Shown: piece after piece, positions 17,920 to 25,086 of the stretch | Layout of the letters: the number at the start of each line of letters is the position of its first letter | Position numbering within the stretch: the first letter of the stretch is position 1 | From: an uncultured Clostridia bacterium | GTDB taxonomy: Bacteria > Bacillota > Clostridia > Christensenellales > UBA1242 | DNA: 45,658 bases | Direction: 5' to 3' | NCBI GenBank assembly: GCA_947626155.1 | Contig: CANQRC010000004.1 | Coordinates: forward strand, 1-45,658 | Program-made: the position numbers and the translations under genes | Notes under the pieces: generated by a model | Seen by the model: only the letters and a program-made list of their open reading frames with translations | Told to the model about the DNA's origin: nothing | Database searches by the model: none

Positions 17920-18995
17920 TTATTTAACGCGTTTTTTATGATTTTTTTCAGTTTTTCAGCGTTATTTTTATCTTTTATGTTAAAAAGCACTTCGTTTTGT
18001 CCTATCTCAATTGGAGCTTTTAATAGGTCGCTCTTGTTCAAAATCACAAGGCGATTTTTTGTTGCCCCAAGGTCATCCAAAATTTCATTTGTGATTTCAA
18101 TGTTCTTCTTATAAAACTTGTCGGAGACATCCACAACATGAAGCAAAAGGTCGGCGTTTTTCACCTCTTCCAAAGTGGACGAGAAACTCTCCACAAGTTC
18201 ATGCGGCAACTTGCTGATAAATCCAACCGTATCCGTGAGGAGGCAAAACTGCCCGTCGTCCAAATACATCCTTCGGCTTGTGGTGTCAAGCGTGGCAAAA
18301 AGTTTGTCGTCGGCATAGATGTTTTCCTTGGTCAACAAATTGAAAATTGAGCTTTTTCCGGCGTTGGTGTAGCCGCCCAGCACAACGCTTTTAATCCCCG
18401 TCTTTTCACGAAGAACCTTGTTTTGTTTTCTGCTGTTTTTGATTTTTTCAATCTCCGCTTGAAGGGTGACAATTTCTTTTTCAAGTTTTCGGCGATCAAG
18501 TTCAAGTTTGGTCTCGCCGGGGCCTCTCATTCCCGCACCCTTGCCGCCAAATCTGCCCGCGCTGCCCTGCAAAGAGGAAAGCCTTGTAAGAAGATAACGG
18601 TTTTGGGCAAGCTTAACCTCAATTTTGCCCTCGCTGGATTTTGCGTTAAGCGCAAAAATGTCTATGATAAGCAAAATTCTATCCAAAACTTTTATGCCAA
18701 TTTCGTCAGACAAATTCCTAAGTTGAGAGCCTGTAAGTTGGAAGTCAACAACCAAACAATCGCAAGGATTTTGCGCAAGAAAGTCCTTGATTTCTTGAAG
18801 TTTTCCTGAGCCCATTATTGTTCGCCTGTTGAAAGCGTCAAGGCTTTGGCTGAAAATATGTTCAACTTCAAGCCCCGCAGAAAAACAAAGTCTGCTTATT
18901 TCCGCAAACTGATAATCCTTGTCCTCATCCTTCTTGATAGGGCAAAAAACAATTGCTTTTTCAATTTCTTCTTTCGTCTCAAAAACCTGTTTCAT
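17916..18995 (-). CDS. hflX: GTPase HflX
   Basis: Ribosome-associated GTPase that splits stalled or hibernating ribosomes, especially after heat stress. The N-terminal HflX domain includes GSGKLQEIKDFL; the glycine-rich linker FGGKGAGMRGPGETKLELDR is typical. The G domain has G1 GGYTNAGKSS (about 205-214), G3 DTVGF (about 252) and G4 NKSD. Length is 359 residues from the ATG at 18995, usual for the shorter clostridial forms. A longer start (TTG at 19031) is unlikely because that TTG is part of the -35 element. No ribosome binding site precedes the ATG, and the promoter places the transcript start on it. Confidence 0.95.
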   Translation of the reverse strand: MKQVFETKEEIEKAIVFCPIKKDEDKDYQFAEISRLCFSAGLEVEHIFSQSLDAFNRRTIMGSGKLQEIKDFLAQNPCDCLVVDFQLTGSQLRNLSDEIGIKVLDRILLIIDIFALNAKSSEGKIEVKLAQNRYLLTRLSSLQGSAGRFGGKGAGMRGPGETKLELDRRKLEKEIVTLQAEIEKIKNSRKQNKVLREKTGIKSVVLGGYTNAGKSSIFNLLTKENIYADDKLFATLDTTSRRMYLDDGQFCLLTDTVGFISKLPHELVESFSSTLEEVKNADLLLHVVDVSDKFYKKNIEITNEILDDLGATKNRLVILNKSDLLKAPIEIGQNEVLFNIKDKNNAEKLKKIIKNALNK

Positions 18996-19001
18996 ATTTT
19001 G

Positions 19002-19031
19002 ATAATAACAAAAAAATATGCAAAAAGTCAA
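19002..19031 (-). promoter_or_regulatory. hflX promoter; predicts a leaderless mRNA
   Basis: TTGACT (19026-19031) and TATTAT (19002-19007) with an 18-nt spacer (17 nt if the -10 is read as TTATTA). Seven nt downstream of the -10 is the A of the hflX ATG (18995). Confidence 0.75.
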
Positions 19032-19066
19032 TTTTTTGAATATAAAAAGCCTATTTTTTTGAATTT

Positions 19067-19735
19067 TTACTCACTTTTTGTTAAAATTGAGCCATCTTCT
19101 GTGGAAATTATCACCGAATAATCTTTGCCGTCCGTGTTGAAAATTGTGAAGCACCAATAGGTTTCTTCAAGCCCATTTTGCCTCTTGTCAATCACTCTCA
19201 AATAGCACTCGCCATTTAGATTTGTAAACTTTTTCTTCTCCAAAATTTTTGCTTCAAGTTCTTTGCACGCAATTTCCACCGCCTTTTTGCTGTCAATTTT
19301 AAAGTCGTTTGAAATTGGATAAAGTGCCACTTCCTGCCCCTCAAACTTTGCCGAAATTTTCTCCTGCCCCGTCAATTTTTTTTCCAAATCAAGCATATAT
19401 GCGCCGTTGTTCAAGTTAAGCAAAATTTCAAGTTCCTGCTCGTTGTCATCAACAGAAAGGGTCAATTTTTTCAGTTCATCTGCGCTCTTTCTCGTTGGCT
19501 TCAAGGTCAAAAGACAAAAGTCCACATTGTCACCACTTTTGCCGTCAACTTTATACTCGTTTTCCCTCTGCCCATAAGCAATTGAAATTGCAAAGTCCTC
19601 ATTCTCGCCGTAGTAATAAACCTGTGTCACCTCAGACATATTCTCCCGCACAAGTTTAAGCGTGTCAATCCCACACCCAAAACACATCACCGTCACCGCC
19701 GCAAGCAAACACCCCAAAAATATTTTCTTTTTCAT
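19067..19735 (-). CDS. Small lipoprotein with PepSY-like C terminus
   Basis: 222-residue predicted secreted protein. The N terminus MKKKIFLGCLLAAVTVMCFG is a signal peptide followed by Cys, so a lipoprotein is likely, though the lipobox (CFGC) is not canonical. The C-terminal part (KKAVEIACKELE, then YWCFTIFNTDGKDYSVII and STEDGSIL) resembles a PepSY repeat, as found in secreted or membrane proteins that bind or inhibit proteases. I do not recognise a named family. The start at 19735 has a near-perfect AGGAGGTGAT site. It lies divergently from the aldolase gene with interleaved promoters. Confidence 0.75.
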   Translation of the reverse strand: MKKKIFLGCLLAAVTVMCFGCGIDTLKLVRENMSEVTQVYYYGENEDFAISIAYGQRENEYKVDGKSGDNVDFCLLTLKPTRKSADELKKLTLSVDDNEQELEILLNLNNGAYMLDLEKKLTGQEKISAKFEGQEVALYPISNDFKIDSKKAVEIACKELEAKILEKKKFTNLNGECYLRVIDKRQNGLEETYWCFTIFNTDGKDYSVIISTEDGSILTKSE

Positions 19736-19758
19736 ATCACCTCCTAAAATTCTTGGAC

Positions 19759-19787
19759 AATATAACAATATGTTTGTTTTTTCTCAA
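19759..19787 (-). promoter_or_regulatory. Promoter of the PepSY-like lipoprotein gene
   Basis: TTGAGA (19782-19787), 17-nt spacer, TATATT (19759-19764) on the minus strand. Its -35 half overlaps the divergent aldolase promoter. Confidence 0.6.
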
Positions 19788-19801
19788 AAATGTGATAAAA
19801 T
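19774..19801 (+). promoter_or_regulatory. Promoter of the aldolase gene
   Basis: Extended -10 TGATAAAAT (TAAAAT at 19796-19801) with a weak -35 TTGTTT (19774-19779) 16 nt upstream. The predicted start is near 19808, leader about 23 nt with AGGAG. Confidence 0.6.
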
Positions 19802-19830
19802 AAGACAACAAGACTTTTTAGGAGAAAAAG

Positions 19831-20751
19831 ATGAAAACACTAAATTTTTATTTTAAAGATTGCGTAAAAAATGGATATGTTATTGGCGCTTACAACTTCA
19901 ACAATTTGGAAACGCTAAAAGGGATTTGCCTAGGCTGTAAAAAGACAAGTTCGCCAGCAATAGTTGCGCTGAGCGAGGGTGCATTTTCTTATCTTGGCGA
20001 GAATTTTATCAAAAACACCTTTGAAAGCGCAAAAAAAGAGTATAAAATTCCACTTTTTTTGCATTTAGACCACGGAAAAAGTTTTGAAATGTGCAAAAAA
20101 GCCGTTGACCTCGGCTTTGACAGCGTAATGATTGATGCCAGCGCCTTGCCATTTGAAGAAAATGTGAAACTGACAAAAAAAGTTGTTGCTTATGCTCACA
20201 AAAAAGGCGTTTTGGTTGAGGCGGAACTTGGAGTTCTCTCCGGCGTTGAGGACAATGTCAGCGCCCAAGCCGACCACTTCACAAACCCTCAAAAGGCAAA
20301 AGAATTTGTTGAGAAAACTGGTTGTGACACCCTGGCGGTTTCCATTGGCACAAGCCATGGTGCTTATAAATATAAGGGCGAACAAAAAATTCACTTTGAT
20401 GTCCTCAAAAAAATTGAGGCAGAAATTCCAAACACCCCACTTGTCCTGCACGGCGCATCCAGCGTTCCACAAGAATATGTTGAAACAATAAACAAGTTTG
20501 GCGGAAGCATCAAGGGCGCAAACGGAACAAACGAAAGCACCCTCAAAAAACTTGCCACAAAACATCATATTTACAAAATCAACACTGACACGGATATTCG
20601 CCTCTGCTATATGGCAGCCTTGCGAAAATTTTTGTGTGAGCAGCCCGAAGTTTTTGACCCAAGAGTGCCAAATGGCAAGATAATTGAAGAAATTTCAAAA
20701 TTGGTTGAGCATAAAAATAAAAAAGTTTTTATGTGTGAAAACAAAAAATAG
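19831..20751 (+). CDS. fba: Class II fructose-bisphosphate aldolase family protein
   Basis: Zinc-dependent class II aldolase: cleaves fructose 1,6-bisphosphate (or a related ketose bisphosphate) in glycolysis. 306 residues, normal for the family. Key residues: catalytic Asp80 and zinc ligand His81 in FLHLDHGKSFE, EAELG with Glu132, His176 in SIGTSHGAYK (zinc), His207 in LVLHGASS (zinc), and phosphate-binding GGSIKGANGTNES and NTDTDIR. Substrate could instead be tagatose bisphosphate, since the subfamilies are similar. AGGAG precedes the ATG. Single gene with its own promoter and terminator. Confidence 0.9.
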   Translation: MKTLNFYFKDCVKNGYVIGAYNFNNLETLKGICLGCKKTSSPAIVALSEGAFSYLGENFIKNTFESAKKEYKIPLFLHLDHGKSFEMCKKAVDLGFDSVMIDASALPFEENVKLTKKVVAYAHKKGVLVEAELGVLSGVEDNVSAQADHFTNPQKAKEFVEKTGCDTLAVSIGTSHGAYKYKGEQKIHFDVLKKIEAEIPNTPLVLHGASSVPQEYVETINKFGGSIKGANGTNESTLKKLATKHHIYKINTDTDIRLCYMAALRKFLCEQPEVFDPRVPNGKIIEEISKLVEHKNKKVFMCENKK

Positions 20752-20774
20752 CACCAAAAATGCTATTTTTTTTA
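20744..20774 (+). terminator. Bidirectional terminator between fba and walJ
   Basis: AAAAATAGCA (20744-20753) and TGCTATTTTT (20761-20770) form a 10-bp stem with a 7-nt loop and T run, overlapping the fba stop codon. A runs on the other side make it usable for the convergent walJ gene too. Confidence 0.8.
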
Positions 20775-20848
20775 ATTTTTCTATTTTTTTTGCTATTTTT
20801 AAGGATTTTTTTGTGATTTTTAATTATTTTCCATTATTTTTGCCATTT

Positions 20849-21646
20849 TTATTTTTTATCATTTTTTATTTTAAACAAAGTTGTTGGCTCGGTGAGGGCA
20901 ACATCAATCCTAAAACCCTCGCCTTCATTGAAGCCGTGAGATGAGAGAATTTTTGTTATGTAATTGAATGCAAATTCGGGCGAATTGTTTTCTTTGCTCA
21001 AATGCGCAAGCACAATTTGTCGTGTGCCAGAAGTGACAAGTTTTTCAATCATCTGCTCACTTGCATCGTTGGACAAGTGTCCATTTTTGCCCGCAATTCT
21101 CATTCTAAGGCTGAGCGGATATTTTTCGCAGTTTCTCAGCATGGAAATGTCGTGGTTTGCCTCCAAATAAACAAGTTGGCTGCCCTTTATTTTGTTGTAA
21201 ATTTCGTCAGTCGTGTGGCCCAAATCGGTGACAATGCTTATTTTTTTATCATCCTCAGAAATGGAAAATCCAAAACATTTCACATCGTGTGGAACTTCAA
21301 CCGGGTCAATCACCAAATCTTTAATTGCAAAGGCATCTGTGAAAATTTTCCTGTTTTTTTCGCTAACTTTTTCAAGCTTGTCGCCCAAGCCACTTGCCCA
21401 AACTTTATTGTGCGCATAGACGGGGATGTCATATTTTTTGCTGAAATTGTTTATGCCCTTAATGTGGTCTGTATGCTCGTGAGTAACAACAATTCCGTCA
21501 AGCTGTCCGCCGCCAATTCCAAGAAGTGAAAGCCTGTTTTCGGTTTCTTTGCATGAAAGACCATCATCCACAATAATTCGTGCATTTTCGCTTTCAATAT
21601 AAGTCAAATTGCCGTCACTTCCCGACGAAAGATTGATAACTCTCAT
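20849..21646 (-). CDS. walJ: MBL-fold hydrolase of the WalJ/YycJ (VicX) family
   Basis: Metallo-beta-lactamase fold hydrolase, 265 residues. Metal-binding motif VTHEHTDH is at residues 54-61, with further ligands in TDLGHTTDE, ANHD and the late LAHLS. Overall order and the start MRVINLSSGSDGNLTYIE are typical of WalJ/YycJ, a protein linked to cell-wall control and DNA replication/repair in Bacillota; the biochemical substrate is not settled. Usually it lies in the walRK operon; here it stands alone between fba and uvrA. No ribosome binding site precedes the ATG and the promoter places the transcript start on it. Confidence 0.88.
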   Translation of the reverse strand: MRVINLSSGSDGNLTYIESENARIIVDDGLSCKETENRLSLLGIGGGQLDGIVVTHEHTDHIKGINNFSKKYDIPVYAHNKVWASGLGDKLEKVSEKNRKIFTDAFAIKDLVIDPVEVPHDVKCFGFSISEDDKKISIVTDLGHTTDEIYNKIKGSQLVYLEANHDISMLRNCEKYPLSLRMRIAGKNGHLSNDASEQMIEKLVTSGTRQIVLAHLSKENNSPEFAFNYITKILSSHGFNEGEGFRIDVALTEPTTLFKIKNDKK

Positions 21647-21652
21647 ACAAGT

Positions 21653-21681
21653 ATTCTAACAAATTAACGCGTTTTTGTCAA
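21653..21681 (-). promoter_or_regulatory. walJ promoter; predicts a leaderless mRNA
   Basis: TTGACA (21676-21681), 17-nt spacer, TAGAAT (21653-21658). Seven nt after the -10 is the A of the walJ ATG (21646). The elements sit in the 44-nt gap after uvrA. Confidence 0.85.
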
Positions 21682-21690
21682 TAACAGGCG

Positions 21691-24513
21691 CTATTTTTGC
21701 GCGTCCAAAATCTTTTTTAAAAACTGTCCGGTGTAACTTTTCTTGTTTTTCGCAATTTCTTCTGGCGTGCCTGTGGCAACAATTGTTCCGCCCTCGTCGC
21801 CGCCCTCTGGCCCCATGTCTATAATGTAGTCGGCGCACTTTATCACATCAAGATTATGCTCAATCACAACAACTGAGTTCCCCTTGCCAATCAACCTTTG
21901 CAAAATTTTGATAAGTTTTCTAACATCATAAGAGTGCAGTCCCGTGGTTGGCTCGTCAAGAATATACATGGTTTTGCCGGTGTCCTTTCTTGAAAGTTCG
22001 GTTGCAAGTTTAACACGTTGCGCCTCGCCGCCCGAAAGCGTTGTTGCCGGCTGCCCAAGTTTGATGTATGAAAGCCCAACATCATAAAGCGCCTGCATTT
22101 TGCTCTTTATGGTTGGAATATTCTCAAAGAATTTCAGCGCCTCCTCCACGGTCATGTCCAAAACGTCGCTGATTGTTTTGCCCTTGTATTTTACTTCAAG
22201 CGTTTCTCGGTTGTAGCGCTTGCCCTTGCACACTTCACAAGGCACAGTTATGTCTGGCAAGAAATACATTTCAATTTCTTTCACGCCTGCGCCCTCACAG
22301 GTCTCGCATCTTCCGCCGCGAACATTAAACGAAAATCTGCCCGGCCCAAAGCCTCTCGCCTTCGCATCTGGGGTTGAAGCAAACAAATCTCTTATCGCGT
22401 TGAAAACGCCGGTGTAGGTGGCAGGATTAGAACGTGGCGTTCTGCCAATAGGCGCCTGGTCTATGCTGATAACTTTGTCCAAAACTTCGGCATTTTTTAT
22501 CTCTTTAAACTTTCCAAGTTCCAACTTGCTGTTGTTTAAGAGGTTTGAAAGATAAGGATAAAGCACGCCATTTATAAGGCTGCTCTTTCCGCCTCCCGAA
22601 ACGCCGGTGACAAGCGTCAAGATGCCCGTTGGAATCTTGACATCAATGTTTTTGAGGTTGTTTTCATTTGCCCCAATAATTTCAATGAAATCCTTTGGCT
22701 TTTGCCTTGTAGCAGGAATTTCAATCTTCTCGTCGCCACGCAAAAACGCTGCCGTGATTGACTTTTTGTTCTTCATCACCTGCTCAACCGTGCCTGCGGC
22801 AACAATTTCGCCACCATGAACCCCGGCAAGCGGCCCAACGTCCACCAAATAATCCGCGGCGCGCATGGTATCCTCATCATGCTCCACAACAATAAGCGTA
22901 TTTCCAAGCGACTGCAACTTTTTAAGCGTATTTAGAAGTTTTTCATTGTCGCGCTGATGCAGCCCAATTGATGGCTCGTCCAAAATGTAAAGCACGCCCA
23001 CAAGCCCGCTTCCAATTTGGGTTGCAAGTCTTATTCTTTGCGCCTCGCCACCCGAAAGTGTCTCCGCCGAACGGCTTAAAGTGAGATAAGAAAGCCCCAC
23101 GTCCTGCAAGAAATAAAGCCTTGAGAGGACTTCTTTCAAAATTGGCTCGGCAATTTGCGCCTTAGTCTTAGAAAGCTCAAGATTTTCAAAAAGAGGAATC
23201 AAATTTTTGACACTTTTTGAACAATAGTCGTCAATGTCCAACCTGTTAATCTTCACCGAAAGTGCCGCCTCGTTCAGCCTTTTTCCGTGGCAAACGGAAC
23301 AGGTCTGCTCATGCATAAATCTTCCAATTTCAAATCTCACAAACTCGCTGTTCGTCTCTTTATATCTTCTTCTAAGATTGTTGATGATGCCCTCAAAATT
23401 AACTTCCACCTTATGTCTGCCAAATTTGTTGTCAACATCCACCAAAATCTTCTCGTCGCCCGTGCCGTAAAGCAAAATTTTAAGTTTTTCTTTTGGAAGT
23501 TTGTTTACTGGCTTGTCTAAATCTATGCCATACTGCTTTGAAAGCGCAACGAAATAACTTTTTGCCATGGAGCCGTCTTCCATTCGCCAGCCCGTGTTGT
23601 TGAAAGCGCCGCCATTAATTGAAAGGTCGGCGTTCTTCAAAACCAAGCCCTCGTCAATGTCCAAAATGTAGCCAAGGCCGGTGCAGTTTGGGCAAGACCC
23701 ATAAGGCGCGTTGAAAGAGAAGATTCTTGGGCTGATTTCTTCAAGCGTCCAGCCGCACTCTGGGCAGGCGTAATTTGTGGAATAGGTCTCGCTCTTTTCG
23801 TCAGTTTCAACCACAACCAGCCCGTCGGCAAGTTTAAGCGCCGTCTCCAAACTTCCAGAAAGGCGCGTGTCCTTGCCCTCTTTGAGGACAATTCTGTCCA
23901 CCACAACGCTTATGTTGTGCTTGATGTTTTTGTCAAGCGTGATTGTCTCATCAAGTGTGAAAATGTTGCCGTCCACCTCAACCCTAACATAGCCGCTTCG
24001 TTTGAGGCTATCAAAAAGTTTTTCGTGACGTCCCTTTTGCCCGCGAATGACAGGCGCAAGAATGGTGATTTTTGTGCCTTCGCCCAAAAGTTTTATGTCG
24101 TCAACAATTTGGTCAATTGACTGCTGTTTCACCTCACGGTGGCAGTGCGGACAATAAGGCGTTCCCACCCTCGCAAACAAAAGCCTGAGATAGTCATAAA
24201 TCTCGGTCACCGTTCCAACCGTTGACCTAGGGTTTCGGTTCGTGGTTTTTTGGTCAATTGAAATTGCGGGAGAAAGCCCCTCAATAACTTCCACATCCGG
24301 CTTTTGCGCAGCGCCCAAAAATTGGCGTGCATAAGAAGAAAGGCTTTCAATATATCTTCTCTGCCCCTCCGCAAAAATAGTGCCAAAGGCAAGCGAGGAC
24401 TTTCCCGAGCCGCTCACCCCCGTAAAAACAATAAACTTATCTCTTGGCAAAGTCAAACTTACATTTTTTAGGTTGTTTTCCTTTGCGCCCTTAATCACAA
24501 TTTCATTTTTCAT
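21691..24513 (-). CDS. uvrA: Excinuclease ABC subunit A (UvrA)
   Basis: Damage-recognition ATPase of nucleotide excision repair; acts as a dimer and loads UvrB onto lesions. 940 residues, full length. Two ABC modules: Walker A GVSGSGKSS at 32-40 and GVSGGGKSS near 640; signatures LSGGEAQRIRLA and LSGGEAQRVKLA; Walker B LYILDEP and MYILDEP. Zinc modules show the CxxC pairs CPHCHRE, CPECGW/CPNCTG, CSVCHGKR and CETCEGAG/CEVCKGKR. uvrB is upstream on the same strand with one unknown gene between. AAGAGGC is the ribosome binding site; the leader is only about 11 nt. Confidence 0.99.
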   Translation of the reverse strand: MKNEIVIKGAKENNLKNVSLTLPRDKFIVFTGVSGSGKSSLAFGTIFAEGQRRYIESLSSYARQFLGAAQKPDVEVIEGLSPAISIDQKTTNRNPRSTVGTVTEIYDYLRLLFARVGTPYCPHCHREVKQQSIDQIVDDIKLLGEGTKITILAPVIRGQKGRHEKLFDSLKRSGYVRVEVDGNIFTLDETITLDKNIKHNISVVVDRIVLKEGKDTRLSGSLETALKLADGLVVVETDEKSETYSTNYACPECGWTLEEISPRIFSFNAPYGSCPNCTGLGYILDIDEGLVLKNADLSINGGAFNNTGWRMEDGSMAKSYFVALSKQYGIDLDKPVNKLPKEKLKILLYGTGDEKILVDVDNKFGRHKVEVNFEGIINNLRRRYKETNSEFVRFEIGRFMHEQTCSVCHGKRLNEAALSVKINRLDIDDYCSKSVKNLIPLFENLELSKTKAQIAEPILKEVLSRLYFLQDVGLSYLTLSRSAETLSGGEAQRIRLATQIGSGLVGVLYILDEPSIGLHQRDNEKLLNTLKKLQSLGNTLIVVEHDEDTMRAADYLVDVGPLAGVHGGEIVAAGTVEQVMKNKKSITAAFLRGDEKIEIPATRQKPKDFIEIIGANENNLKNIDVKIPTGILTLVTGVSGGGKSSLINGVLYPYLSNLLNNSKLELGKFKEIKNAEVLDKVISIDQAPIGRTPRSNPATYTGVFNAIRDLFASTPDAKARGFGPGRFSFNVRGGRCETCEGAGVKEIEMYFLPDITVPCEVCKGKRYNRETLEVKYKGKTISDVLDMTVEEALKFFENIPTIKSKMQALYDVGLSYIKLGQPATTLSGGEAQRVKLATELSRKDTGKTMYILDEPTTGLHSYDVRKLIKILQRLIGKGNSVVVIEHNLDVIKCADYIIDMGPEGGDEGGTIVATGTPEEIAKNKKSYTGQFLKKILDAQK

Positions 24514-24530
24514 TTCTTTTGCCTCTTAAA

Positions 24531-24539
24531 ATTATATCA
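24531..24539 (-). promoter_or_regulatory. uvrA promoter, extended -10
   Basis: TGATATAAT on the minus strand (-10 TATAAT at 24531-24536) with no good -35. The TG extension can replace it. Start near 24524. Confidence 0.6.
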
Positions 24540-24567
24540 CATTTTAAACAATCTTAAAAGAAAATAT

Positions 24568-24590
24568 CAAAAAAAGCAACCGAAGTTGCT
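24568..24590 (-). terminator. Terminator with TTCG tetraloop
   Basis: AGCAAC-TTCG-GTTGCT followed by seven T on the minus strand; the stem overlaps the stop codon of the 140-residue gene at 24589. Confidence 0.88.
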
Positions 24591-25011
24591 ATTTTGTTTT
24601 TGCTTGACGGTTGTCAATTTTTGAAGCGTTCTTCTCGCCGAAAAGATGAACTTTTGCATCAAGGAAATCACTTGTGTAAAGTTCTAAAATGTCTTCTTTT
24701 GGATATTCAACTTCAACATAATAAGCCGAAGCGCCTTTCAAATCTCTGTTTGAAAGTTGTGCGAAAACAATCTTAGGCGTAACAAGCACATTCCCCTTGT
24801 AGCCACAAGTTGGAACTCGTATTTCAACCTCTTTGATTTTGCTTAAACCTTTTGCAACACAAACAGGAACTTCCTTTCTGTAGTCGTCGTCAGCCGGCGT
24901 TAAAGTTGTATAACACAACTTTCCAAAAAAGCCTTTTTTGACAAGTGGTCTGACTTTTTTATTCAATTCTTCAATTTGTGCATCGCTTCTATTATAATTT
25001 ATAGTAAACAT
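24589..25011 (-). CDS. Unknown protein, 140 aa
   Basis: I do not recognise this protein. It is 140 residues, with no signal peptide or membrane helix. The N terminus (RSDAQIEELNKKVRPLVKKG) is basic and helical; the middle has two cysteines (KLCYTT and VPTCGY), and the rest alternates like a beta-rich domain. It sits between uvrB and uvrA but has its own strong promoter and terminator, so a repair role cannot be inferred from position alone. GGAGG lies 4 nt before the ATG. The strong promoter suggests high expression. Confidence 0.75.
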   Translation of the reverse strand: MFTINYNRSDAQIEELNKKVRPLVKKGFFGKLCYTTLTPADDDYRKEVPVCVAKGLSKIKEVEIRVPTCGYKGNVLVTPKIVFAQLSNRDLKGASAYYVEVEYPKEDILELYTSDFLDAKVHLFGEKNASKIDNRQAKTK

Positions 25012-25035
25012 TTTGCCTCCAGTTTTATGGCTTTT

Positions 25036-25064
25036 ATTATAACAAATAAGTGTGTCAAAGTCAA
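25036..25064 (-). promoter_or_regulatory. Strong promoter of the 140-aa gene
   Basis: TTGACT (25059-25064), 17-nt spacer, TATAAT (25036-25041): close to the SigA consensus. Leader about 18 nt. Confidence 0.88.
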
Positions 25065-25086
25065 GACCAAAAAGAAAAAAATTTGT

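Noticed and set aside
18996..19031. TTG start for hflX at 19031
   Set aside because: That TTG is part of the -35 element; the transcript would begin downstream of it.
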